Positions 46,565 to 56,136 of a DNA stretch of 64,000 bases are shown piece after piece. The translations under genes and the position numbers were made by a program. Under the pieces are notes generated by a model. The model was not told the DNA's origin, did not search any database, and saw only the letters and a program-made list of their open reading frames with translations. This DNA is from Massilia sp. IC2-278 (GTDB lineage Bacteria; Pseudomonadota; Gammaproteobacteria; Burkholderiales; Burkholderiaceae_D): contig NZ_JAJFES010000006.1 of NCBI RefSeq assembly GCF_020708045.1, positions 186,001 through 250,000 on the forward strand. The letters run 5' to 3'. Within the stretch, counting starts at the first letter, position 1. Each line of letters starts with the position of its first letter.

Positions 46565-47284
46565 TCAGTGCGGAATGATGTTTTTGTGCGGAAGCTGGCC
46601 TGCAGCCCAGTCATAAATCTCCCGCGCTTTCGGGCACAATTGCGCCAGTAGCGGGAATGCAGCGCGCTGATTTGCCGCTTCCGGGCCGTATTGTATTGTT
46701 TCGCACGTCGCGAATCGTTTGGAATCAGCCTGCCATTGCAGCAGCGTGTATTCCTTGACCAGGACGGGCAGTCTTTCGCCAGACACGGTGAGTGGAATGT
46801 AGGGCACCACCGTGATGCTGCCTTCCATGTACCTGTGATCCGAGTCGATCAGCTGGAAACTCCCTTTTCCCAAACCGCGAAACAGGAACATCCGGTCGAT
46901 CGAGCGCATTCCCCCAACCCCAGTCGAAGCGGTGAAATCGCAGACGCCATCGTCGTCGATGTCCATCCATGTAATGACACTTTCCTCGGTATTCGGGTAA
47001 CGGAAGCCCGCTTCGACGAGACCGTTCTTTATCAACCGAATATCTTCTTTTGTGTACGGCGTTTCGTCGTTCGCATCCTGCTTCGCCTCCCAGGTCGGAT
47101 CATACTGGCGTAGATACCTGGCCAGCTCCCGACCTGGACGATGAACCGACGAACATTTTCCCGGCCCCGCGATGATGATCGTTTTTCCACCGATGGTCAG
47201 CGCTTTTCCCTTGGCCGCAGCCGTGTAAGCAACACAGGCCGTACCGAGCGCCAGGCCGAGGGCAATGATATGAAAGATCTTCAT
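46565..47284 (-). CDS. Secreted protein of unknown function
   Basis: This 239-aa protein has a signal peptide (MKIFHIIALGLALGTACVAY, cleavage near YTAAA). The mature part contains CSSVHRPGRELARYL and WMDIDDDGVCDFTASTG, the latter an acidic loop that could bind calcium (D-x-D-D-D-G). Four Cys in the mature chain could form disulfides. No family is recognised. It stands alone, downstream of a long hairpin. Confidence 0.55.
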   Translation of the reverse strand: MKIFHIIALGLALGTACVAYTAAAKGKALTIGGKTIIIAGPGKCSSVHRPGRELARYLRQYDPTWEAKQDANDETPYTKEDIRLIKNGLVEAGFRYPNTEESVITWMDIDDDGVCDFTASTGVGGMRSIDRMFLFRGLGKGSFQLIDSDHRYMEGSITVVPYIPLTVSGERLPVLVKEYTLLQWQADSKRFATCETIQYGPEAANQRAAFPLLAQLCPKAREIYDWAAGQLPHKNIIPH

Positions 47285-47325
47285 TTGGTGACCTTCAGTT
47301 GCTCCATGCGCAGGTAGCCACTCGT

Positions 47326-47370
47326 GCTGGCAGTAGCTCTACCTCTGGCTGAGGTAGCGCTACTGCCAGC
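47326..47370. repeat. Long imperfect hairpin between SDR and secreted-protein genes
   Basis: GCTGGCAGTAGC (47326-47337) pairs with GCTACTGCCAGC (47359-47370). Inside, TACCTC pairs with GAGGTA around a 5-base loop. There is no T-run on either side, so it is not a typical terminator. It may stabilise the 3' end of the SDR message. Confidence 0.5.
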
Positions 47371-47376
47371 AACCAT

Positions 47377-48189
47377 TTAGTCTTTCAACCCCGATCCCGG
47401 CTCAGCATCCGCAGCGTGCAAATCAGCCTTCACCGTATCCGGCGCCAGGTTATTCACGATATTCCCGATCACCTTGCTGCTCGTCATGCCGGCGACGACA
47501 CGGTCCTTCCCGGCCTTCATGGCCTCGTAACCCTCCGCCGCAACCTTGCTCGGGGCCGCCTTCTCACCCATGCCGAGCTTGTTGGTATCCATGCCGGCGC
47601 GGTGCCAGAACGGCGTGTCGACCTGGCCCGGCAACAGCAAGGTGATCGTCACGCCGCTGTCCTTGATCTCCGACTTCACCGCTTCCGCAAACGAAATCAA
47701 AAAGGCCTTCGTGCCGCCATACACGGACTCGTACGGTGTCGGCATGGTGCCCGAAATCGACGCCGTGTACAGCAGCTTGCCGGAACCTTGCGCCACCATG
47801 TCCGGCAAGATGCGTTTCGTCAGGTGCACCTGGGAGACGATGTTCAACTGGATCATGTTCAACTCCGCTTCCAGGTCGGTGCCGCCGATGAAGTAGCCGC
47901 CCAGGCCGACACCCGCGTTCAGGGCTGCCGCAGCCAGCGGCCGGCCGAGAGCGGTAACCGCAGCGTACAGCGACTCGACGCCATCGAACTTCGTCAGGTC
48001 GGCAACGACGATCTCGGCGCCGGCGCCGGTGGCGCGGACGGCTTCGGCGGTGCGTTCGAGCAGTTCGCCATTGGTGGCGGTGAGGACAAGGTCATAGCCG
48101 TCGGCTGCGAAAAGCCGGGCCAGTTCATAGCCGATGCCGCTGGAGGCGCCGGTAACCAGGGCGAGCGGGCGTTCATTCGGTTGCGTCAT
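47377..48189 (-). CDS. SDR-family oxidoreductase
   Basis: This 270-aa classical short-chain dehydrogenase has the cofactor motif TGASSGIGYELARL, then NAGVG and the active-site YGGTKAF with an upstream Ser in YTASISGTMPTP. The Tyr-x-x-x-Lys is YGGTK. Asn or Arg after the first strand would decide NADP preference and is not clear. Substrate unknown. It starts 12 bases after the dehalogenase gene, so the two probably form an operon. Confidence 0.88.
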   Translation of the reverse strand: MTQPNERPLALVTGASSGIGYELARLFAADGYDLVLTATNGELLERTAEAVRATGAGAEIVVADLTKFDGVESLYAAVTALGRPLAAAALNAGVGLGGYFIGGTDLEAELNMIQLNIVSQVHLTKRILPDMVAQGSGKLLYTASISGTMPTPYESVYGGTKAFLISFAEAVKSEIKDSGVTITLLLPGQVDTPFWHRAGMDTNKLGMGEKAAPSKVAAEGYEAMKAGKDRVVAGMTSSKVIGNIVNNLAPDTVKADLHAADAEPGSGLKD

Positions 48190-48201
48190 GTGCAGGTTCC
48201 T

Positions 48202-48954
48202 TTATCGTGAAAGTTGAGGGCAGCCGAGCAGGTCGGCCAATTCGATGAGACTGTCGGCGACCGCATCCCAGTCGTGTTCCGGTACCAGGTCGGTGCTTTG
48301 CTTCGGGCCGTGCTCCCGGGGCCGCCGTACGAACACGGTCCTGAAGCCGCAGGCACGTGCCGCTTGCAGGTCGTCGTTGTGGGCGGCGACGAGCGCTACC
48401 TCGTGCGGCGGCAGTCCGATCGCTTCCGCCGACTTCAGGTAGGCCTGGGGCTGCGGCTTGTAGCTCCTGGCGATCTCGGCGCCGAGAATGGCGTCCCAGG
48501 GAAGTCCGCCAAAGCGCGACAGGTACAGCATGCCCGCGATATGGCTGTTCGACAGGGCGCCGATCGGGAAGCGCCGCTTCAGCCGGGTAAGGCCTTCGAC
48601 CGCATCGGGCCATGGATCGAGCCGCTCCCAGGCGCGATTGAGGTCGGCCAGATCGGCGCCTTCAATCGCACCAAATTCCGCACCGAAGTCCGCACCATGC
48701 CGCGCCAGGACGGTTTCAAGATTTTCCCGTTGCAGCACATCCAGCCGCACCCACGGACGCTCGCCTGAGCGGACGGCCTGCATCGCGGGCTGGTACAGCG
48801 ACCGCCATTCGTCGGCAAAGTCGAACGGATCGACGTCGATGCCGTAGCGTTCGAGGAAGGGCCGGGCGGCACGCGCCACCCCCGAGCGCCAGTCGACGAC
48901 GGTGCCGAACACGTCGAAGCCGAGAAAGCCGATGTGTTGAAGCGATGTAGTCAT
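48202..48954 (-). CDS. HAD-superfamily type II haloacid dehalogenase-like hydrolase
   Basis: The start MTTSLQHIGFLGFDVFGTVV at 48954 has AAGGA seven bases upstream, giving 250 aa. Motif I is FDVFGTVVDWRSG, with its first Asp the expected nucleophile. Motif II is GALSNSH, motif III has SYKPQPQAY, and motif IV is VALVAAHNDDLQAARACGF. This layout fits type II 2-haloacid dehalogenases, but many family members hydrolyse phosphates. It is followed by the SDR gene. Confidence 0.85.
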   Translation of the reverse strand: MTTSLQHIGFLGFDVFGTVVDWRSGVARAARPFLERYGIDVDPFDFADEWRSLYQPAMQAVRSGERPWVRLDVLQRENLETVLARHGADFGAEFGAIEGADLADLNRAWERLDPWPDAVEGLTRLKRRFPIGALSNSHIAGMLYLSRFGGLPWDAILGAEIARSYKPQPQAYLKSAEAIGLPPHEVALVAAHNDDLQAARACGFRTVFVRRPREHGPKQSTDLVPEHDWDAVADSLIELADLLGCPQLSR

Positions 48955-49165
48955 GAAGCTTTCCTTGTAGCGCTGCCTGGCTCCCCGTGGAGGGAAGCGG
49001 ACAGCATGTTTCGATTGCATCGAATGAAGAACAAGAAGGCTTAGTCTGACTAAAATCGGCCATGGGAAGCGCATCATTGAATGCGGCTATCATGCGAATC
49101 GATGAAGGGTGTATTCCTGGATGCCGGCCTGCGTCGCGGCGTGCGTCCCTGCAGCTTGCCGCCCG

Positions 49166-50431
49166 CTAGCCCAGCACATCGCCCCAGATCTGCCGCGCCC
49201 ACGCATCGGCATCCCTGCCCTCCTGCGCGGACGGATGGCCCGACAAGATGCCGCTGCCCTCGGCCCGCATGCTGCCGGTGGCCGGGTCGTAGCGGTACAG
49301 GGTCGAGATGTGCATCGCCTGCCTGTCGTCGACGTAGCTGTAGCAGGTATTGGCAAAGGCCGGCGCCGGATCAGGTGCCTGCCCCAGCATCAGATCCACG
49401 ATGGCGCGCGCGCAGACCTTGGCCTGGGCATTGGCCATGTGCGCCGACTTGGGCAGGCCGGCGTCGATGGCATCGCCGATGACATGCACGCGCGGCACGA
49501 CCTTCGATGCATACGTGAGAAAGTCGACTTCGCACCAGCGCCGCTCCACGTTGGCCAGGCCGCACTGTTGCGCGATCCGGCCCGCCCGCTGGAGTGGAAT
49601 GACGTTCAGCACATCCGATTTCACCGTATCGAAGGCGGTCCTGACGGTCTTCGTCGCCACGTCGACTTCCCTCGGTTCGCTGCCCGGCACGTAGTCGATC
49701 ATGCCCGGATACAAATCGCGCCAGGCCCGCTCGAACAGCGCGCGTTTCGAGGTGATGACGGGATTGGCGTCGAGCACCACGACCTTGGAACGGGGCTTGT
49801 GCGTCTTCAGGTAAAAGGCCACCTGGCACGCGCGCTCGTACGGTGCGGGAGGACAGCGGTAAGGCTGGGCCGGCACCACGATCGTGAACACCCCGCCGTC
49901 GCGCATCGTCGCCAATTGCCGCTGCAGGTTGCGCGTTTGCGGACCGGCTTTCCACGCATGGGGAATGCGTTCCTGCGCCTTTGCCAGCATGGGAAAATCG
50001 TCGTAGATGAAGTCGATGCCGGGCGCGACGACCAGCCTGTCGTACGACAGCCTTTGTCCTGCCACCACGATCTGCGAGCGGTCGGCATCGATCGCCGTCA
50101 CGCGTCCCCGCATGAACCGGACGCCATGCTCCTGCCGGAGCACATCGTAGCCGAACGTGAGTTGCTCCAGTGTCCTTTGCCCGCCCAGCACGCGGTTGCT
50201 CACCGGGCAGGAAACGAAATCGGCGTTCTGGTCGACGAGAATGACTTCGATGCGCCCGGCGCCCAGGAGCCGCACATACCTGGCCGTGGTGGCGCCGCCA
50301 TAGCCGGCGCCCACGATCACCACCCGCCCCAGGCGTGCGTGGCTTTTGTGGCGGGCAGGGCCGGCCCATGCCGCCAGCGACGGCCAGGCCGATCCTGCCA
50401 GTGCCAATTCGAGAACGTCGCGCCTGCGCAT
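49166..50431 (-). CDS. Flavocytochrome c sulfide dehydrogenase-like flavoprotein
   Basis: This 421-aa FAD protein has a twin-arginine-like leader (MRRRDVLELALAG), the nucleotide motif VVIVGAGYGGATTARYV, VSCPVSN with a conserved Cys, and PYRCPPAPYERACQVAFYL, with the cysteines seen in FccB/SoxF proteins. Family members oxidise sulfide or protein-bound persulfide in the periplasm. It is the last gene of a three-gene operon, four bases after a metallo-hydrolase and a SoxYZ-like carrier, so it probably acts on sulfur bound to that carrier. No cytochrome subunit gene is adjacent. Confidence 0.8.
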   Translation of the reverse strand: MRRRDVLELALAGSAWPSLAAWAGPARHKSHARLGRVVIVGAGYGGATTARYVRLLGAGRIEVILVDQNADFVSCPVSNRVLGGQRTLEQLTFGYDVLRQEHGVRFMRGRVTAIDADRSQIVVAGQRLSYDRLVVAPGIDFIYDDFPMLAKAQERIPHAWKAGPQTRNLQRQLATMRDGGVFTIVVPAQPYRCPPAPYERACQVAFYLKTHKPRSKVVVLDANPVITSKRALFERAWRDLYPGMIDYVPGSEPREVDVATKTVRTAFDTVKSDVLNVIPLQRAGRIAQQCGLANVERRWCEVDFLTYASKVVPRVHVIGDAIDAGLPKSAHMANAQAKVCARAIVDLMLGQAPDPAPAFANTCYSYVDDRQAMHISTLYRYDPATGSMRAEGSGILSGHPSAQEGRDADAWARQIWGDVLG

Positions 50432-50435
50432 CGCC

Positions 50436-51368
50436 CTACTCCCATTCCAGAATTGGGTAGAGCAGGTTGACGTTGCGGCGGTTGACGATGTCGAAGAGTT
50501 GCCAGCGGCTGCGCTCGGAGGCCGCCGCCGTGGCCATCGTGGTGGGCATGTCGGCGCCCTGCCGGATGCCGGCGCGCACGTCGTGCAGCAGGGTCGCCAG
50601 GTAGTGGCGCTGCCTGGCCAGCGCCGCCTTCCTGTCGCGCGTCACGGGGCCGTGGCCCGGGATGGTGAGCCCGGCCGGCATCTTGTCCAGGGCATCCATC
50701 GCGGCGAGCCAGCCCTGGAGGTCGCCATCGATGGCCGGCGTGCGCTCGATGAAGAGCAGGTCTCCCGTCCACAGCGTGCCGCTGGCGGCGTCGAACACGC
50801 TCAGGTCGTTGTCGGTGTGCGCCTTCGGCCAGGCCCGCAGTTCCAGCTTGCGTCCGCCCAGGTCGAGGGTCAGCCGGTCCTGTACGGTCTCACCCGGCGC
50901 CACCAGCCTGCTCGCGCCGGCCCCGGTGCCGAGTTGCTGTTTCAGGTTGCGCACATAGGCATCGCCGCGCAGGGCGAGGAAGCGCGGCAGCGTGGCATGG
51001 CCGACCAATCGCGGCTGCCCCTCTCCCGCAGTGGGATCGGCCTCGGTGAAGGCAGCGTTGCCGAACACGTGGTCGGGATGCCCATGCGTGTTGATGACGT
51101 AGCGAATCGGCAGTTGGGTGACGGCGCGCAGCGCCTGCTTCAGGGCCATGCCGACGGCATACGAGCCGCCCGTATCGATGACCGCGACCGCGTCGCTGCC
51201 GACCACGAAGCCGATATTCGCGATGTCGCCGTCGTAGCCTTCCTCGAAATCCTTGTGCTGCCCGATGTGCACATACACGCCCGGCGCGATCTGGTCGATG
51301 CGTAGCGGCGCTGCTACGGCAAGCTGCGCCGCCGCCAGCAGCCAGACCACGTGGATCAGGCGCCGCAT
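50436..51368 (-). CDS. Quinoprotein-relay-type zinc metallo-hydrolase
   Basis: This 310-aa exported metallo-beta-lactamase-fold protein (signal peptide ending AQLAVAAP) has the metal motif NTHGHPDHVFGNAAF, then KAHTDNDLSVF and IPGHGPVTRDR. It resembles the hydrolase found with quinoprotein dehydrogenases and SoxYZ-like carriers. Its ATG abuts the stop of the SoxYZ-like gene with no gap. In related sulfur systems SoxB-like or SoxH-like hydrolases act on carrier-bound groups. Confidence 0.82.
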   Translation of the reverse strand: MRRLIHVVWLLAAAQLAVAAPLRIDQIAPGVYVHIGQHKDFEEGYDGDIANIGFVVGSDAVAVIDTGGSYAVGMALKQALRAVTQLPIRYVINTHGHPDHVFGNAAFTEADPTAGEGQPRLVGHATLPRFLALRGDAYVRNLKQQLGTGAGASRLVAPGETVQDRLTLDLGGRKLELRAWPKAHTDNDLSVFDAASGTLWTGDLLFIERTPAIDGDLQGWLAAMDALDKMPAGLTIPGHGPVTRDRKAALARQRHYLATLLHDVRAGIRQGADMPTTMATAAASERSRWQLFDIVNRRNVNLLYPILEWE

Positions 51369-52190
51369 CTAGCCGCCCACGTCGATCGACTGGCGGAAGC
51401 TGGCGCCCTGGCTATCGCGGATCAGGACTTCCAGGGTGCCGGCCCGGCTGGGGACGAATCCGAACCCAATCGAGGGATTTTCGCTGATGCCGATCGACGT
51501 ATCGGCCGTCATCACCGGCTTGCCGTCGTAGGTGATGTCGATCTTGTCGATGAAGAAAGCGGGACGGAAGCCATGCGTGGCCAGGTCGCGCTGCAAACCG
51601 GTGTACATCGGGTGCCGGATCAGGAGCCGGGCCTTGTTGAGCTCGCCGCGCCTGAATGGCCCGTCGAGCGCGATCTTCATTTTTCCCGCTTCCGCCAGTG
51701 CCTGCGCATTGTCGCCCGGGATCGTGCCGCCGCAACCGCCGGATGCTTTCACGGTAAGGCTATTCACATACAGGCGGCCGTCGTTCGATTCGGCAACGAC
51801 GTGCACCGGCGAATCGGATTCGAAACGGATCCTGGTGGCCACTTCCGCCTTGCCGCTCTCCGGACGAAAACGAAATACCGCCGTCAAGGGCACCGGATTG
51901 GCGTCGACGAACAGGGTGACCGACTTGATGTACTGCGTCGCCGTCATCGGATGGTCGATGCTGAACGCGAAAGGTACCTGGTCGCCGCTGGCTGCGCGCG
52001 CGGGCGCCGTCAGACGGATAAAGGAGGCCTGCTCCAATTGCTTGCCGGGGAAGTAAGACTGCTGCAATGTGGCCCAGGGCGCATCGGCGGCCTGGGCGCT
52101 TGCCGCCGGCGGGCAGGCCAGCCAGGGCAGCATTATCAGGCTGAGGAACACATGAGGGCAGACGCTACGCTGTGGACGAGTGTTCATCAT
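51369..52190 (-). CDS. SoxYZ-like fused sulfur carrier, quinoprotein-associated
   Basis: This 273-aa exported protein has a SoxY-like half followed by a SoxZ-like half (residues about 170-273, for example ARLLIRHPMYTG). The swinging-arm motif GGCGG is at residues 151-155, with C153 the carrier cysteine; in ordinary SoxY it is at the very C-terminus. The signal peptide ends near ASAQA. It is the first gene of the operon with the metallo-hydrolase and the flavoprotein. A quinoprotein dehydrogenase, the usual partner of this carrier type, is not in the window. Confidence 0.82.
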   Translation of the reverse strand: MMNTRPQRSVCPHVFLSLIMLPWLACPPAASAQAADAPWATLQQSYFPGKQLEQASFIRLTAPARAASGDQVPFAFSIDHPMTATQYIKSVTLFVDANPVPLTAVFRFRPESGKAEVATRIRFESDSPVHVVAESNDGRLYVNSLTVKASGGCGGTIPGDNAQALAEAGKMKIALDGPFRRGELNKARLLIRHPMYTGLQRDLATHGFRPAFFIDKIDITYDGKPVMTADTSIGISENPSIGFGFVPSRAGTLEVLIRDSQGASFRQSIDVGG

Positions 52191-52313
52191 GTCAGCCTTT
52201 ATCCATCACGGATGCACGGTGTCATTGCTTAGACAGACTGCGCAGACTGCGCGCGGCCTCGCCGCCAGGACGACTATAGCGCGATTTTACGCCGTCGGGT
52301 ACAAAGCTGGCAA

Positions 52314-52448
52314 AGCCGGGGTCAGGTCTGACATTCAGACACGGCCTCAGCCTTAATCCGCATGAAACGGCGTCTGCCTCACGCAGCGACTGCAGGAGAG
52401 GATGGCTAGCGCTGAGCTCGTGTCCGAATGTCAGACCTGACCCCGGCT
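52314..52448. repeat. 135-bp palindromic element overlapping the aminotransferase 3' end
   Basis: The left arm (52314-52343, AGCCGGGGTCAGGTCTGACA...) and right arm (52419-52448) are inverted copies matching at 29 of 30 positions. The GGGGTCAGGTCTGAC core is typical of REP-like elements spread by REP-associated tyrosine transposases. No such transposase is in the window. The right arm contains the end of the aminotransferase coding sequence. Confidence 0.85.
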
Positions 52449-53611
52449 GTTTCCATGAATACGCCAAGCCGGCGAATCGCTTCGGTGAGCTGTTCGGCGC
52501 TGGCCGCATACGACAGCCGCACGTAGCGGTCGGCGCCGCAGTGGCCGAAGTCCTTGCCCGGCGTGAGCGCCACCTGCACCTCGTCCAGCACGCGCTCGCA
52601 GAACTGCCACGCCGTCAGCCCGGTCCCGCTCACGTCGAAGTAGACGTAGAACGCCCCATCCGGCGGCACCGGCACCGGCAGCCCGATCCCCGCCAGCCCG
52701 TCCAGCACCAGCGCGCGGCGGCGCGCGAATTCCTGGCGCCGCTCCTCGCACACGGCCAGCGACGCCGGCGTGAAGCAGGCCAGCGCCGCCTGTTGCGACA
52801 GGCTGGACGCGCAGATGTAGTAGTTCTGGGCCAGGCGCTCCATGGTCGGCACCAGCGCTTCCGGCACCACGGCCCAGCCCAGGCGCCAGCCGGTCATGCC
52901 GAAGTATTTCGAGAAGCTGTTGATGACGATGGCGTCGTCGTCGACCGACAGCACCGTCTGCGGGGCGCGGCCGTCGGCATCGCGGTCGCCCAGGTTCAGG
53001 TAGATCTCGTCGACGATGCGCCAGGCGCCGCGCTCGCGCGCCCAGTCGCAGATCGCGCGCAGCTCGTCCAGCGGCACCGAAGTGCCGGTCGGGTTCGAGG
53101 GCGTGGCGATCATCAGGCCCTGCGTCGCATCGCTCCAGTTGGCGCGCACGCTGGCGGCATCGAGCTGGAAGCGCGATGCGGCGTCGGTGGCCACCAGTTT
53201 CACCCGGGCGCCGAAGCTGCTCAGGAACTGGCGGTTGCAGGGGTAGGAGGGGTCGCCGACCAGCACTTCGTCGCCGCTGTCGACCAGGGCGGCCGTTACC
53301 AGCAGCAGCGCGGCCGAGGCGCCGGCGGTGACGATGATGCGGTTCGGCGAGATCGTCACGCCATGCTCGCGCAGGTAGAAGCCGGCAATCGCCGCGCGCA
53401 GGGCCGGCGTGCCGAGGGCGCCGGTGTAGGGCAGCGGGCCGTCGACGGCGCTGCGTGCGGCATCCAGCACGGCGGGCGGCGGACCGAAGTCGGGCTCGCC
53501 CAGGCTGAGCTTGATGACAGGCTGGCCTGCCGCCTCCATGGCGGCGGCGCGTTTGCCGAATTCCATGGCGAAGAAGGGGTCGATGGCCTGGGCGCGTTGG
53601 GATATTTTCAT
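52406..53611 (-). CDS. Class I/II PLP-dependent aminotransferase
   Basis: This 401-aa protein has the fold-type I motifs: KLSLGEPDFGPPP, VTAGASAALLL, TPSNPTGTSVP, VDEIYLNLG and the PLP-lysine motif NSFSKYFGMTGWRLGW. The arginine for the substrate carboxylate is in DRYVRLSYAAS. Amino-acid specificity cannot be read. The last 13 residues (AGVRSDIRTRAQR) are encoded inside a palindromic repeat, so the original stop was probably lost. It is divergent from pilD. Confidence 0.88.
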   Translation of the reverse strand: MKISQRAQAIDPFFAMEFGKRAAAMEAAGQPVIKLSLGEPDFGPPPAVLDAARSAVDGPLPYTGALGTPALRAAIAGFYLREHGVTISPNRIIVTAGASAALLLVTAALVDSGDEVLVGDPSYPCNRQFLSSFGARVKLVATDAASRFQLDAASVRANWSDATQGLMIATPSNPTGTSVPLDELRAICDWARERGAWRIVDEIYLNLGDRDADGRAPQTVLSVDDDAIVINSFSKYFGMTGWRLGWAVVPEALVPTMERLAQNYYICASSLSQQAALACFTPASLAVCEERRQEFARRRALVLDGLAGIGLPVPVPPDGAFYVYFDVSGTGLTAWQFCERVLDEVQVALTPGKDFGHCGADRYVRLSYAASAEQLTEAIRRLGVFMETAGVRSDIRTRAQR

Positions 53612-53759
53612 GTCGGTTTCTCGGGTGTTTTGGTGCGGAATGGATTTTATCTGGCCGGCGCGCGGATCACACGTTTCACGAAGCGCGGAAAACCCCTAAA
53701 ATAGGTTGATCTACGGCACCACTGCCCGCATCGACGCCACCTAACCGGAAGCTAGCTCT

Positions 53760-54626
53760 TTGGAAACTCTTCTCTTCGCCGCCCCCGCATCGCTCGGCCC
53801 CACCATCGTTGCCGGCATCTTCGGCCTGTTGATCGGCAGTTTCCTGAACGTGGTCATCCATCGCCTGCCGAAGATGATGCAGCGCGAGTCCGACAATTAT
53901 GTGGCGCACGAGAGCGGCAAGGAGCTGCCGCACACCGACCGCTACAACCTGATGGTGCCGCGTTCCTGCTGCCCGCACTGCGGCCACCAGATCAGCGCGC
54001 TCGAGAACATCCCCGTCGTCAGCTGGCTGGTCCTGCGCGGCAAGTGCCGCAACTGCAAGGCGCCGATCTCGCCGCGCTACCCCATCGTCGAGCTGATCAC
54101 CGGCCTGCTGTCTGCCCTGCTGGTCTGGACCTTCGGCTCGGGCCTGGCGGGCATGGGCGCGCTGCTGTTCGTGTACCTGCTGATCGCCATGACCTGGATC
54201 GACTACGACACCAAGCTCCTGCCCGACGACCTGACCCTGCCCCTGCTCTGGGCCGGCCTGCTGATCAACGTCAACGGCACCTTCGTGCCGCTGCAGGACG
54301 CCGTGATCGGCGCTGCCGCCGGTTACCTGGTGCTGTGGTCCGTGTACTGGCTGTTCAAGCTCGTCACCGGCAAGGAAGGCATGGGCTACGGCGACTTCAA
54401 GCTGCTCGCGGCGCTGGGCGCCTGGATGGGCTGGGCCATGCTGCCGACCATCGTCCTGCTGTCCTCGGTGGTCGGCGCGATCGTCGGCATCAGCCTGATC
54501 GTGTTCGCCAAGCGCGGGCGCGACAACCCGATTCCCTTTGGTCCCTACCTGGCGGCGGCCGGCCTGATCGCCCTGCTCTGGGGCAAGGACTTGAGCGCCG
54601 GCTTCATCAGCGGCCTGCTGGGCTGA
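53760..54626 (+). CDS. pilD: Type IV prepilin peptidase/N-methyltransferase PilD
   Basis: This 288-aa inner-membrane protein begins at TTG. It has the PilD N-terminal [19 protein letters not shown], four zinc cysteines (CCPHCGHQ and CRNCK), and the two catalytic aspartates in [11 protein letters not shown] and [14 protein letters not shown]. It cleaves and N-methylates prepilins. Normally it follows pilC, which here ends at 41467. It is followed after five bases by coaE, so it heads the second part of the block. Confidence 0.95.
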   Translation: METLLFAAPASLGPTIVAGIFGLLIGSFLNVVIHRLPKMMQRESDNYVAHESGKELPHTDRYNLMVPRSCCPHCGHQISALENIPVVSWLVLRGKCRNCKAPISPRYPIVELITGLLSALLVWTFGSGLAGMGALLFVYLLIAMTWIDYDTKLLPDDLTLPLLWAGLLINVNGTFVPLQDAVIGAAAGYLVLWSVYWLFKLVTGKEGMGYGDFKLLAALGAWMGWAMLPTIVLLSSVVGAIVGISLIVFAKRGRDNPIPFGPYLAAAGLIALLWGKDLSAGFISGLLG

Positions 54627-54631
54627 CGGGC

Positions 54632-55273
54632 ATGGAGCCGGCGCCTGTTACTGCATTCTCCATCGGCCTGACCGGCGGCATCGGCTGCGGCAAGACCACG
54701 GTGGCCGACATGTTCGGCGCCCTCGGCGCGACGCTGGTCGACACCGACGCCATCGCCCACGCGCTGACCGCTCCGCACGGCGCGGCGATGCCGGCCATCC
54801 TGGACGAATTCGGGCAGGACTTCGCCACGCTTGAGGGCGCCATGGACCGCATCAAGATGCGCGCGCTGGTGTTTTCCGATTCCACCGCCCGCGCCCGCCT
54901 GGAAGCCATCCTGCACCCGCGCATCCGCGACGCCACCGCCGCCGCGGCGGCCATGGCCACCGGCCCCTACACGATCTTCGTCGTGCCGCTGCTGATCGAG
55001 TCCGGCACCTGGCGCCAGCGGGTCACGCGCGTGCTGGCCATCGACTGCCCCGAGGAATTGCAGGTGGCGCGCGTGATGGCCAGGAACGGCATGACCGAAC
55101 AGCAGGTACGCGCCATCATGGCGGCCCAGGTCACGCGCGCCCAGCGCCTGGCGGCGGCCGACGACGTGGTCCTCAACGACGACGGGCTGGACGCCTTGCG
55201 GCCGCAAGTCGAACGCCTGCATGCGTTTTATCTCGACGAATCGCGCCGCGCTCATGCTCCATTCGGCGCCTGA
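54632..55273 (+). CDS. coaE: Dephospho-CoA kinase
   Basis: The start is ATG at 54632, five bases after pilD, giving 213 aa. The P-loop is [16 protein letters not shown]. The DTDAIAH motif and HPRIRD follow, and [11 protein letters not shown] closes the nucleotide site region. It catalyses the last step of coenzyme A synthesis. The pilD-coaE-zapD order is conserved in betaproteobacteria. Confidence 0.95.
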   Translation: MEPAPVTAFSIGLTGGIGCGKTTVADMFGALGATLVDTDAIAHALTAPHGAAMPAILDEFGQDFATLEGAMDRIKMRALVFSDSTARARLEAILHPRIRDATAAAAAMATGPYTIFVVPLLIESGTWRQRVTRVLAIDCPEELQVARVMARNGMTEQQVRAIMAAQVTRAQRLAAADDVVLNDDGLDALRPQVERLHAFYLDESRRAHAPFGA

Positions 55274-55366
55274 TCCGGACTTCTACAATCGAAGGTTTGT
55301 AATTTTGCGTCGCATGGTTCAGAATCACGAAGTTGCCTGCCAGCCCACATTCAGAGGAATGTCACT

Positions 55367-56122
55367 TTGATCGTCTACGAATATCCTTTCAACGAGCGGA
55401 TTCGCACGTTGTTGCGGCTGGAAGACCTGTACGAGAAATTCAAGTTCTTTGTGCGCCAGGAACACCCGATGCAGCACCACGTCGCCCTGGCGACGATCTT
55501 CGACATGCTGGAAGTGGCCGGCCGCGCCGACCTGAAGTCCGACCTGCTGCAGGAACTCGAGCGCCAGAAGCAAAGCCTGCTGGCCTACCGCAGCAACCCG
55601 AATGTAGCCCCGGAAGCGCTGGACGCCGTCCTCGCCGAACTCGACCAGGTGAGCAGCGCCCTCGGCGCCGCCCAGGGCAAGACCGGCCAGAACGTGCGCG
55701 ACAACGAGTGGCTGATGAGCATCCGCGGCCGCACCATCATCCCCGGCGGCGCCTGCGAATTCGACCTGCCCTCCTACTACGCCTGGCAAAAGCGCCCGGC
55801 CGAGCAGCGCCACGCCGACATCATGGCCTGGTTCGGGCCGCTTGCTCCCCTGTTCGACGCCCTCGCCCTCGTGCTGCGCCTGCTGCGCGACTCGGGCGGC
55901 CCGGCCAGGATGGTCGCCACCGGCGGCAGCTACCAGCAAATGTTGCAGGGAAAGGTGTACCATATGCTGCGCCTGGGGCTCGACGAATCGCTCGGTGCGA
56001 TTCCCGAAATCTCGGCCAACAAGTACATGCTGTGGGTACGCTTCACCACCCAGGACGGCGATCTGAAGCCGAAGTCGCTGGAAGAAGACGTGCCCTTCGA
56101 GCTGACCCTCTGTAATTTCTAA
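55367..56122 (+). CDS. zapD: Cell division protein ZapD
   Basis: This 251-aa protein starts at TTG, with AGAGGA upstream. It has the ZapD signature [20 protein letters not shown] at the N-terminus, an alpha-helical half and a beta-domain ending [10 protein letters not shown]. ZapD cross-links FtsZ filaments at the division ring. It lies 93 bases after coaE and 14 before yacG. Confidence 0.95.
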   Translation: MIVYEYPFNERIRTLLRLEDLYEKFKFFVRQEHPMQHHVALATIFDMLEVAGRADLKSDLLQELERQKQSLLAYRSNPNVAPEALDAVLAELDQVSSALGAAQGKTGQNVRDNEWLMSIRGRTIIPGGACEFDLPSYYAWQKRPAEQRHADIMAWFGPLAPLFDALALVLRLLRDSGGPARMVATGGSYQQMLQGKVYHMLRLGLDESLGAIPEISANKYMLWVRFTTQDGDLKPKSLEEDVPFELTLCNF

Positions 56123-56136
56123 GTTTAAGTATTGCC

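Noticed and set aside
52222..52509. A 95-aa frame on the minus strand
   Set aside because: It runs through the palindromic repeat and overlaps the aminotransferase end in another frame.
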